DNA of 33,890 nt from positions 1-33,890 of the forward strand of contig CALFWZ010000149.1 of the NCBI GenBank assembly GCA_937928405.1, given 5' to 3'. Position 1 is the first letter of the stretch, and the number at the start of each line of letters is the position of its first letter. Source of the DNA: an uncultured Saprospiraceae bacterium. Lineage in GTDB: Bacteria > Bacteroidota > Bacteroidia > Chitinophagales > Saprospiraceae. A program made the position numbers and the translations under genes. A model generated the notes under the pieces. It ran no database searches, was not told the DNA's origin, and saw nothing but the letters and a program-made list of their open reading frames with translations. Of this stretch, positions 26,354 through 33,890 are shown in pieces.

Positions 26354-28138
26354 ATGAGAGTATTCTTACTTTTATGCCTTTTCAATTTATCTAGCTACCT
26401 ATTATTGGGTCAAAAAACAGGGTTACCACTAGGTGATGAAGCATATCACATTATGGATCGGCTGGAAATTAAAGCAGACCTGACACCAGATTTTCATTCT
26501 TCTCTCAAGTATTATTTAAGAGAGGATATTGTTAATTATGCTTTAAAGATAGATACGGCTCAAATGAGTATCAGTATCAAGGATCGACGGGATTTGTTCT
26601 ATATATTTCGAGACAATAATGAAGCTTTTACTGGCGCAATATTAAATCCTCAAAAAACGGAAATTCAAAAGGTTTATACTGACAGCAGCCAAACTTTTTA
26701 CACCATTGTTAGCGAAACGGCAAATGAAGCAGGAGAAAGTCCTTATCTGTTCATGAGCAAAAAACCGATACTAAAACATTTCTATAAAACTCCTGCTAAT
26801 CTCTGGGAGTTGGATCGGGAGAATTTTTACATTAGGGTTAATCCAATTATTAATGGTAAAGCTTATGCTGCGAAAGATGATGATTTTTTGTTTTTGAATC
26901 AGCGCGGAATTATGATCCGAGGAGGTATTGATGGGAAAGTATTTTTTCATACTAGTATTTTAGAATCACAGGCGAGATTTGCGGATTATGTGCGGGATCA
27001 GATTGTCGAAGATAACGCAGTGCCAGGAGCTGGGTTTTATAAAAATTATAATAGTCAGGTAATTGATCTGGAAGATGCACAGGATTTTTTGCTGGCGCAA
27101 GGATATGTTGGGTTTAATATCTCAAAGCATGTGTACGCGCAGTTAGGTCATGGCCGAAATTTTATTGGAGATGGTTACCGCTCGATGTTTTTATCAGACT
27201 TTGGGAATAATTATTTTTATTTAAAACTAAACGCAAGAGTTTGGAAGTTTCATTACCAGACCTTATTTGCTGAACTTAATGCGCTTGGAGCTCGTGATTT
27301 GACAGGAAATGCGCTTATTCCTAAGAAATTTACGGCCATGCATCACCTCAGCTATAACCTCACCAAAAATTTGAATATTGGGATCTTTGAGGCAGTTATG
27401 TTTAACCGAAATAATAATTTTGAGCTACAATATCTTAACCCCATTATCTTATATCGTACTGTTGAACAAGCGCTAGGAAGTGCTGATAATGCATTTGTAG
27501 GCTTGGATTTTAAATGGAATCTCTTAAATCGATTTCAACTTTATGGTCAGTTGATGTTAGATGAATTTAAATTTGACGAATTGTTTGTCGAACGTCGTGG
27601 ATGGTGGGCCAATAAATATGGAATTCAACTGGGTGTGAAATATATTGATATGCTAGGTATTGATCACCTAGATGGACAAATCGAATATAATTCAGCCCGC
27701 CCTTACACTTATACGCATCGAGATAGCTCCGCAAGTTACACGCATTATAATCAACCATTGGCCCATCCGCTAGGAGCTAATTTTAAAGAAATTGTATTTC
27801 GACTGCGTTACCAAGCTGGTAAAAAGTGGCTCATTAAACCTCGGTTGATTTATGCTGTTTATGGGGAAGATCCTGATAATGAAAACTGGGGTGGAGATTT
27901 ATTGAAACCACATACGAATCGAGTCATGGATTTTAATAACGAAAGTGGTCAGGGTATTAATACTAAAACCTTAATCGGTGGACTAGATGTTAGCTATGAA
28001 TTAAGACATAATCTTAACCTAGACTTTCACTATTTTTACCGAAAGAAAAATTCGGAACAAGATAACCTAGATTTAACAACCAGCTATTTTGGTGGAGGTA
28101 TTCGATTAAATTTTGCGAATCGGAGTTTAGACTTTTAA
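26354..28138 (+). CDS. Wzi/RemB-like outer-membrane beta-barrel protein
   Basis: A 594-residue protein with a signal peptide (residues 1-19, LLLCLFNLSSYLLLGQ). The middle and C-terminal parts consist of alternating aromatic strands, with the conserved GHGRNFIGDGYRSMFLSDFGNNYFYLKL block (near 270-297) seen in Bacteroidota members of the capsule-assembly Wzi family, including RemB of gliding flavobacteria. The C-terminal strand ends in Phe (NRSLDF), as expected for barrel assembly. Wzi anchors capsule to the cell surface; RemB takes part in surface motility. It is followed 28 bp later by a nucleotide-sugar dehydrogenase, which favours a polysaccharide role. Confidence 0.72.
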   Translation: MRVFLLLCLFNLSSYLLLGQKTGLPLGDEAYHIMDRLEIKADLTPDFHSSLKYYLREDIVNYALKIDTAQMSISIKDRRDLFYIFRDNNEAFTGAILNPQKTEIQKVYTDSSQTFYTIVSETANEAGESPYLFMSKKPILKHFYKTPANLWELDRENFYIRVNPIINGKAYAAKDDDFLFLNQRGIMIRGGIDGKVFFHTSILESQARFADYVRDQIVEDNAVPGAGFYKNYNSQVIDLEDAQDFLLAQGYVGFNISKHVYAQLGHGRNFIGDGYRSMFLSDFGNNYFYLKLNARVWKFHYQTLFAELNALGARDLTGNALIPKKFTAMHHLSYNLTKNLNIGIFEAVMFNRNNNFELQYLNPIILYRTVEQALGSADNAFVGLDFKWNLLNRFQLYGQLMLDEFKFDELFVERRGWWANKYGIQLGVKYIDMLGIDHLDGQIEYNSARPYTYTHRDSSASYTHYNQPLAHPLGANFKEIVFRLRYQAGKKWLIKPRLIYAVYGEDPDNENWGGDLLKPHTNRVMDFNNESGQGINTKTLIGGLDVSYELRHNLNLDFHYFYRKKNSEQDNLDLTTSYFGGGIRLNFANRSLDF

Positions 28139-28166
28139 GTTTTGAATAAAGAAACTAAGATGCTAC

Positions 28167-29462
28167 ATGATGTATAAGACGCTTCTCGAAAGAAAAAAGA
28201 AAATTGGAGTTATTGGTTTAGGTTATGTGGGATTGCCTATTGCGCTGGAATTTGCCAAAGAATTTGATGTTATTGGTTTCGATATTAATAGTGAACGAGT
28301 CGAGCAAATGAAAAATGGATTTGATCCGTCCAAAGAACTAGATCGCGTCGCCTTTGAAAATAAAACTATCCAATTTACAGATAGTTTGAATGTCTTAAAA
28401 GAAGCGCACTTTTTTATTGTTGCTGTTCCAACGGATATTGATGAACATCAGGTACCTAATCTTGATCCTTTACTTGGAGCTTCCAAAACAGTAGGGCAAG
28501 TGATTAAAAAAGGAGATTATGTTGTTTTTGAAAGTACCGTCTATCCAGGATGTACAGAAGAGGATTGCGTACCCATCGTAGAAAATATATCTGGCCTAAA
28601 AGCTGGTACTGATTTTAAATTTGGGTATTCTCCCGAGCGTATTGTTCCTGGAGATAAAGTGCGTACATTAACCACGATCTTAAAAATTGTTTCTGGCAAT
28701 GATGCCGAAGCATTGGAAGAAATTAGCGAAGTCTACAACCATATTATCGAGGCGGGAATTCATAAAGCAGATTCTATTAAAGTAGCAGAAGCTGCTAAGG
28801 TAATAGAAAATACTCAGCGAGATATTAATATCTCATTAATGAACGAGTTGAGTATGATTTTCGACAAAATGAATATTGATACGAAAGCAGTATTGGCTGC
28901 TGCGGGCACAAAATGGAACTTTCATAAATACCATCCTGGTTTAGTAGGAGGACACTGTATTAGTGTAGATCCATTCTATCTAATGCACAAAGCAAAGCAG
29001 CTTGGACTAGACCCACAGGTAATTGCGGCTGGCCGTCGAGTAAATGACAATATCCCTCATTTTATTGCCAAAAGATTGGTAAAAACACTGATCGAAAAGG
29101 GAAAAAATCCAGGAGAAAGTAAAGTCTTAGTATTAGGAATTACTTTTAAAGAAAATGTTGCAGATATCCGCAACAGTAAGGTAGTGAATTTGGTTAAGGA
29201 ACTGATGGAATATTCTATCAATGTCCATATAGTAGATCCTGTAGCCAACCCTAATGAAGTGGCACATGAATATGGTATAACTTTACTAGATCGACCTTTA
29301 GGAAAATATGATGCCGTGATGGTTACGGTAGGTCATAGTGAATACCGAAAATTAGACTTAGATTATTTTAAAGAATTATTTGACGGACCGGCCGTCCTTT
29401 TTGATATCAAAGGTATTTATGATAAAGACTTGATGGAGGGTATTACTTATTGGAGATTATAA
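28167..29462 (+). CDS. Nucleotide-sugar dehydrogenase (TviB/WbpO type)
   Basis: A 431-residue UDP-glucose/GDP-mannose dehydrogenase family enzyme, which oxidises a UDP-hexose(amine) to the uronic acid using two NAD. The NAD fold has [11 protein letters not shown] (Gly17-Gly22). The catalytic Cys264 is in [13 protein letters not shown], and [16 protein letters not shown] and [10 protein letters not shown] are typical of the UDP-GlcNAc/GalNAc 6-dehydrogenase (TviB/WbpO) branch rather than plain UDP-glucose dehydrogenase. The C-terminal domain ([17 protein letters not shown]) is complete. Two adjacent ATGs open the frame. It follows the Wzi-like gene, so both probably serve surface polysaccharide; exact substrate needs enzymology. 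Confidence 0.88.
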   Translation: MMYKTLLERKKKIGVIGLGYVGLPIALEFAKEFDVIGFDINSERVEQMKNGFDPSKELDRVAFENKTIQFTDSLNVLKEAHFFIVAVPTDIDEHQVPNLDPLLGASKTVGQVIKKGDYVVFESTVYPGCTEEDCVPIVENISGLKAGTDFKFGYSPERIVPGDKVRTLTTILKIVSGNDAEALEEISEVYNHIIEAGIHKADSIKVAEAAKVIENTQRDINISLMNELSMIFDKMNIDTKAVLAAAGTKWNFHKYHPGLVGGHCISVDPFYLMHKAKQLGLDPQVIAAGRRVNDNIPHFIAKRLVKTLIEKGKNPGESKVLVLGITFKENVADIRNSKVVNLVKELMEYSINVHIVDPVANPNEVAHEYGITLLDRPLGKYDAVMVTVGHSEYRKLDLDYFKELFDGPAVLFDIKGIYDKDLMEGITYWRL

Positions 29463-29488
29463 TCTTTACGATTGAGAAAAATATAGAA

Positions 29489-32400
29489 ATGACAATACAA
29501 GAAGCTGCTAGAAAAAAAATCCTTGTACTAGATGGTGCAATGGGAACGATGATTCAGGAATATCGCTTAGAAGAAAAAGATTATCGAAGCGAACGATTTG
29601 CTGATTTTCATAAAGACGTACAAGGCAACAACGATCTATTGTCTATTACGCAACCTCATGTTATCGAAGCGATTCATAAGGCTTATCTGGATGCAGGGTC
29701 AGACATTATTGAAACGAATACTTTCAGTAGCACGACCATCGCTCAAGCAGATTATGATATGCAGGAGTTAGCGTATGAGATGAATCTAGCATCTGCTAAA
29801 ATTGCCAAAAAAGCAGCTCAAGAATATACTAAAAAAAATCCAGATAAACCTCGGTTTGTAGCAGGCGCTTTTGGGCCGACCAATCGTACCGCTTCTATTT
29901 CCCCTGATGTTAACAATCCTGGTTATCGAGCCGTTACTTTTGACGAACTGGTAGAAGCCTATCACGAACAGGCACGAGGATTGATGGATGGAGGAGCGGA
30001 TCTATTTTTAGTCGAAACTATTTTTGACACCCTCAATGCCAAGGCTGCTTTGTTTGCCATCGATCAACTCTTTGAAGAACGTGGTGAAAAATTACCCATC
30101 ATGATCTCAGGGACGATTACAGATGCTAGTGGGCGTACCCTTTCCGGACAAACCGCAGAAGCATTCTGGATTTCAATGAGTCATATCGAACTCTTTTCCA
30201 TTGGTTTTAACTGTGCCTTGGGGGCCAAAGAAATGCGACCACATATCGAGTCGCTTTCTAAAATTGCCAACTGCCATATCAGTGCGTATCCTAATGCTGG
30301 TCTACCCAATGAGTTTGGTGAATATGACCAGGAGCCTAAAGAGATGCGAGATTATATTCGCGAATTTGCAGAAAGTAATTTTGTTAATATTATTGGTGGA
30401 TGTTGTGGTACTACACCAGATCATATTCAAGCAATGGCTGAAGGCGTCGTGGGAGTTAAACCACGAAGTATTCCTGAACCAAGTCCTTATACCCAGCTAA
30501 GTGGTTTAGAACCATTGGTGCTTCGCCCTGGAACTAATTTTGTCAATGTCGGTGAACGAACCAATGTCACAGGTTCCCGTAAGTTTGCGCGCTTGATTAA
30601 GTCTGGTGATTTTGCGGAAGCAATCTCTGTTGCACAACAACAAGTGGAAGGTGGTGCCCAGATTATTGATGTAAATATGGATGAAGGACTATTGGATTCT
30701 AAAAAAGCCATGGTCGATTTTCTGCACCTGATTATGTCTGAGCCAGATATTGCTAAATTACCCATCATGATCGATTCTTCAAAATGGGAAGTGATCGAAG
30801 CTGGGCTAAAATGTGTGCAAGGTAAATCAATCGTGAACTCCATCTCGATGAAAGAAGGCGTGGAAGAATTTAAAAAGCAAGCAACACTTGTTAAGCGTTA
30901 TGGTGCCGCCGCAGTTGTCATGGCTTTTGATGAAGAAGGACAAGCAGATACCATCGAACGAAAAGTAGAAATTTGTAAGCGAGCATATGATATTCTGGTA
31001 AATGAGGTTGGCTTCCGTGCCAGTGACATTATTTTTGATCCAAATATTTTCGCAGTAGCTACAGGAATCGAAGAACATAATGAATACGCCATTAATTTTA
31101 TCGAGGCAACGCGACAAATTAAAGCGCTTTGCCCTGGTGCAAAAGTAAGTGGTGGCGTTAGTAATATCTCCTTCTCTTTTAGAGGAAATAATGCAGTAAG
31201 AGAAGCCATGCACTCGGCATTTTTATATCATGCTATTCAAGCTGGTATGGATATGGGAATCGTAAATGCGGGTATGGTAGAAATCTATGAAGAGATTCCA
31301 AAAGACTTATTGACCTTGGTAGAAGACGTACTTTTTAATCGTTCTGAAAATGCGACCGAAGCATTGACGGATTATGCCGAGCGAGTCAAAGGTGGTGGAA
31401 GAGTGGTACAGAAAGACTTGACTTGGAGAGAAGGAACCTTACAAGAAAGAATTACACATTCCCTCGTCAGAGGTATTACGGAGTTTATTGAAGAAGATGC
31501 GGAAGAAGCGCGCTTAGCTGCCGAAGCTCCTATCCATGTTATCGAAGGACATTTGATGAATGGAATGAACGTGGTTGGAGACTTGTTTGGTGCTGGAAAA
31601 ATGTTTTTACCACAAGTGGTGAAAAGTGCACGAGTAATGAAAAAAGCAGTAGCTCACCTGACTCCATTCATTGAAGCACAAAAAGAAAAAGGGGCGAGTA
31701 GCTCTAAAGGGAAAATACTAATGGCGACGGTGAAAGGAGATGTACACGATATTGGTAAAAATATTGTTGGGGTCGTTTTGGGCTGTAATAATTTTGAAAT
31801 TATTGATATGGGAGTGATGGTTCCTTGTTCACAAATTTTGAAAAAAGCCAGAGAAGAAAAAGTAGACATTATCGGACTCAGTGGATTGATTACGCCTTCA
31901 CTAGACGAAATGGTTTATGTTGCCTCTGAAATGGAACGAGAGGGATTTGACATTCCTTTGTTGATTGGAGGAGCGACTACCTCTAAAACGCATACGGCGG
32001 TAAAAATTGAACCCAAATACCAGCGTGGTATTACCGTTCATGTTCTAGATGCATCTCGATGCGTAGGGGTAGCGAGCAGTTTATTGAGTAAAGAAGGAGA
32101 TACTACCACGGAATACGTTCAAGGAATTCGCGGTGAGTATGTACGTGTGCGTGAGCTTCGTGGGAATCGAAAATCAAATAAAAAATATCTGACACTTAAC
32201 AAGGCAAGAGAACGTAAATTAAAATTAGATTGGGAAAATTTCACACCTGTCAAACCTTCCTTTACGGGAATCAAAGTATTCGATGACTATTCTACCGAAG
32301 AACTAGCAGCGCATATTGACTGGACACCGTTCTTTAGTAGCTGGCAATTACGAGGTAAGTATCCCGCTATTTTTGAGGACGAAGTGGTTGGCGTTGAAGC

Positions 32401-33169
32401 AAAAAAATTATTTAATGATGCCCAGAGTATTCTGCGTAGAATTATTGATGAAAACTGGTTGACTGCCAAAGCAGTGATCGGATTCTTTCCCGCTAATGCG
32501 GTGAATGATGATGATATTGAATTATACGCCAATGACGAACGAGCGGAAGTAAAAGCCGTGTTACGAAATCTCAGACAGCAACGACAAAAAGCACCAGGAC
32601 AATCTAATTTTTCTTTAACAGATTTTATTGCTCCTAAAGAGACAGGACTTTCTGACTACATAGGTGCCTTTGCTGTAACTGCTGGAATTGGTATCGAAAA
32701 ATGGGTCAAAAAATATGAAGAAGCATTAGATGATTATAACGCTATCATGCTCAAAGCATTGGCGGATCGGTTAGCAGAGGCTTTCGCCGAAAGAATGCAC
32801 CAACGAGTGCGAAAAGAATTTTGGGGATATGCCAAAGAAGAAGATCTGGATAATGAAGCTATGATCGCAGAAAAATACCAGGGTATTCGTCCGGCACCAG
32901 GTTATCCTGCTTGTCCAGAACATACCGAAAAAGCGACATTATTCGAAATACTTGAGGTAGAAGATAAGACAGGAATCAAACTGACGGAAAGCTACTCAAT
33001 GTATCCTGCGGCTTCTGTCAGTGGTTGGTATTTTGCACATCCAGAAGCTAAGTATTTTGGACTAGGGCAAATTTCTTTAGACCAAGTTGAAGACTATGCA
33101 CGAAGAAAAGGAATTAATCGGGAGGAAGCAGAAAGATGGCTGGCACCTAGTTTGAATTATGATGTGTGA
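29489..33169 (+). CDS. metH: Cobalamin-dependent methionine synthase
   Basis: About 1226 residues from the ATG at 29489, matching the E. coli length. An in-frame ATG at 29450 would overlap the previous gene and add 13 residues that do not belong to the family. Domains in order: homocysteine domain with zinc ligands Cys242 and Cys305/Cys306 ([21 protein letters not shown]); pterin domain ([18 protein letters not shown]); cobalamin cap; B12 domain with [10 protein letters not shown], His753 the lower cobalt ligand; and the reactivation domain with [15 protein letters not shown]. All key residues are present. It transfers methyl from 5-methyl-THF to homocysteine. No riboswitch fits upstream because the preceding gene overlaps that space. 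Confidence 0.97.
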   Translation: MTIQEAARKKILVLDGAMGTMIQEYRLEEKDYRSERFADFHKDVQGNNDLLSITQPHVIEAIHKAYLDAGSDIIETNTFSSTTIAQADYDMQELAYEMNLASAKIAKKAAQEYTKKNPDKPRFVAGAFGPTNRTASISPDVNNPGYRAVTFDELVEAYHEQARGLMDGGADLFLVETIFDTLNAKAALFAIDQLFEERGEKLPIMISGTITDASGRTLSGQTAEAFWISMSHIELFSIGFNCALGAKEMRPHIESLSKIANCHISAYPNAGLPNEFGEYDQEPKEMRDYIREFAESNFVNIIGGCCGTTPDHIQAMAEGVVGVKPRSIPEPSPYTQLSGLEPLVLRPGTNFVNVGERTNVTGSRKFARLIKSGDFAEAISVAQQQVEGGAQIIDVNMDEGLLDSKKAMVDFLHLIMSEPDIAKLPIMIDSSKWEVIEAGLKCVQGKSIVNSISMKEGVEEFKKQATLVKRYGAAAVVMAFDEEGQADTIERKVEICKRAYDILVNEVGFRASDIIFDPNIFAVATGIEEHNEYAINFIEATRQIKALCPGAKVSGGVSNISFSFRGNNAVREAMHSAFLYHAIQAGMDMGIVNAGMVEIYEEIPKDLLTLVEDVLFNRSENATEALTDYAERVKGGGRVVQKDLTWREGTLQERITHSLVRGITEFIEEDAEEARLAAEAPIHVIEGHLMNGMNVVGDLFGAGKMFLPQVVKSARVMKKAVAHLTPFIEAQKEKGASSSKGKILMATVKGDVHDIGKNIVGVVLGCNNFEIIDMGVMVPCSQILKKAREEKVDIIGLSGLITPSLDEMVYVASEMEREGFDIPLLIGGATTSKTHTAVKIEPKYQRGITVHVLDASRCVGVASSLLSKEGDTTTEYVQGIRGEYVRVRELRGNRKSNKKYLTLNKARERKLKLDWENFTPVKPSFTGIKVFDDYSTEELAAHIDWTPFFSSWQLRGKYPAIFEDEVVGVEAKKLFNDAQSILRRIIDENWLTAKAVIGFFPANAVNDDDIELYANDERAEVKAVLRNLRQQRQKAPGQSNFSLTDFIAPKETGLSDYIGAFAVTAGIGIEKWVKKYEEALDDYNAIMLKALADRLAEAFAERMHQRVRKEFWGYAKEEDLDNEAMIAEKYQGIRPAPGYPACPEHTEKATLFEILEVEDKTGIKLTESYSMYPAASVSGWYFAHPEAKYFGLGQISLDQVEDYARRKGINREEAERWLAPSLNYDV

Positions 33170-33890
33170 TTTGGTGGATTGGTGAATTAGTAGATCAGTT
33201 AATTAGTTGTATTAGTAAGAACCGTTAGTTCTTAAATCGGTAGATTAATTATATAAGCTAATTAGTTTGTCCCTTTTATTATAAGAGAGATTTTTTTATT
33301 CTAGTGCACTGAGTGTTTAGAATATTCAGTGAGTGAAACAACAAATAAAATCAACTTATTAATCCACCGATTCATGAGATCACGATCATTTGAAGACTTA
33401 GAGATTTACAAAAAATGTTGCACGTTTAGAAAGAAAACCTTTGAGTTGGCAAAAGTGTTTCCAGCTTCTGAAAAATACAAATTAGTAGATCAATTAGTCA
33501 GGAGTACTCGTAAATGTCCTGCCAATATCGCAGAAGGACATGGAAGATATCATTATCAAGAAAATATACAATTTTGTCGGATAGCTCGTGGTTCTCTAAC
33601 CGAAGCTCAAGATCACTTAAATTGCGCCTATGAATGTGAATACATAACAATTGCACTGAGAGATGAACTTAAAAGTGAAGCTCAAGAAATTATTAAAATG
33701 ATTAATGGCTATATCAAATATTTAGAAAAGAAAAAGAAGGAAACTGGTTGAAGCTTTTGTGAATCAATTTATAGAAACTAAATTCACTAATTCACTAATT
33801 CACTAATTCACTAATTCACTAATTCACTAATTCACTAATTCACCAATTCACTAATTCACTAATTCACTAATTCACTAATTCACTAATTCA
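33168..33890. repeat. Octamer-armed element carrying an IVP-family gene
   Basis: The left arm 33168-33207 is five degenerate octamers (GATTTGGT, GGATTGGT, GAATTAGT, AGATCAGT, TAATTAGT), starting inside the metH stop codon. The right arm 33782-33890 is at least 13 copies of ATTCACTA in inverted orientation, one with CCA at 33838-33845, running off the window end. Between the arms lie a TAAGAAC/GTTCTTA hairpin (33216-33234), a CACTGA/TCAGTG hairpin (33307-33331) and the four-helix-bundle gene. The plan matches the 3750 and 18716 elements but with a gene in the loop. Confidence 0.85.
33374..33751 (+). CDS. Four-helix-bundle protein, 23S rRNA IVP (S23) family
   Basis: A 125-residue protein from the ATG at 33374. 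A GTG at 33329 would add 15 residues, but family members usually begin just before the SFEDLEIYKK-type motif, so the ATG is preferred. Four amphipathic helices are visible, with the family hallmarks SFEDLEIY near the start, LVDQLVRSTRKCPANIAEGHGR in the middle and RIARGSLTEAQDHL in the third helix. Relatives include the proteins encoded in intervening sequences of Leptospira 23S rRNA and, more distantly, the Avd accessory protein of diversity-generating retroelements. The molecular role is unsettled; a basic surface suggests nucleic-acid binding. No rRNA is near. It lies in the loop of an octamer-armed element, ending 30 bp before the right array. Confidence 0.9.
   Translation: MRSRSFEDLEIYKKCCTFRKKTFELAKVFPASEKYKLVDQLVRSTRKCPANIAEGHGRYHYQENIQFCRIARGSLTEAQDHLNCAYECEYITIALRDELKSEAQEIIKMINGYIKYLEKKKKETG

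Noticed and set aside
29450..29488. Upstream ATG of metH and a possible riboswitch there
   Set aside because: The extra residues do not fit the family, and the coding end of the previous gene leaves no room for a cobalamin or SAM riboswitch.
33374..33751. IVP gene as a sign of a nearby rRNA operon
   Set aside because: No 16S, 23S or 5S sequence is visible on either side; the gene lies downstream of metH.
33782..33890. Regular array at the right edge as a possible CRISPR
   Set aside because: The period is 8 bp with no spacers between units and no cas genes; it is a simple tandem octamer array.

Overview
The window looks like chromosomal DNA of an AT-rich Bacteroidota, most likely a Saprospiria/Lewinella-type bacterium. 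The grounds are a DUF6029-type porin beside an Omp28-like lipoprotein, a Wzi/RemB-like outer-membrane barrel, the pheT - coiled coil - zapA - rny gene order, and few recognisable Shine-Dalgarno sequences. No rRNA, tRNA, prophage, CRISPR array or complete insertion sequence was seen. Placement is by gene content only.

Layout. Positions 240-3576 hold an envelope thiol cluster: a TlpA-like thioredoxin on the minus strand, diverging from a DUF6029 protein and an Omp28-like lipoprotein. A 750-bp spacer with nested repeats follows. Positions 4326-9435 are a housekeeping block of pheT, a small coiled-coil gene, zapA and rny, closed by a very strong terminator. Positions 9700-15933 are the main accessory locus: a TolC-like outer-membrane protein with an extra C-terminal domain, an HlyD-like adaptor, a cytoplasmic zinc-ribbon (TackOD1-like) protein ending in a degenerate GGDEF-like domain, and a processive GT2 synthase. 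I read this as a synthase-dependent exopolysaccharide system that exports through a tripartite-type channel. A secreted lipoprotein with rearranged lamin-tail-like halves, glpF, uvrA on the minus strand and an ECF-type sigma gene follow. Positions 22971-26112 on the minus strand are the sulfate-activation operon DUF2061-cysC-cysD-cysN. Positions 26354-29462 are a Wzi-like barrel and a UDP-sugar dehydrogenase, then metH. The window ends in a gene for a four-helix-bundle protein of the 23S rRNA intervening-sequence (IVP/S23) family.

The most unusual signal is in the spacers. At least three, probably four, intergenic elements have arms built from 8-bp tandem repeats, with the two arms in inverted orientation so that the whole would fold as one hairpin: 3750-4077, 18716-18896, 33168 to beyond 33890, and a half-element at 141-176. 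Unit sequences differ between elements (AGCTAACC, TTCAACGA, ACTAATTC, ACAATTCA) but the 8-bp period holds. They sit just downstream of genes. The one at the right edge carries the IVP gene in its loop, which resembles the architecture of 23S rRNA intervening sequences but in ordinary intergenic DNA. The one at 3750-4077 is split by a 249-bp MITE-like element with near-perfect 22-bp terminal inverted repeats and a 4-bp TTAG duplication. Removing that insert restores a 28-bp-armed hairpin, which supports both elements as real.
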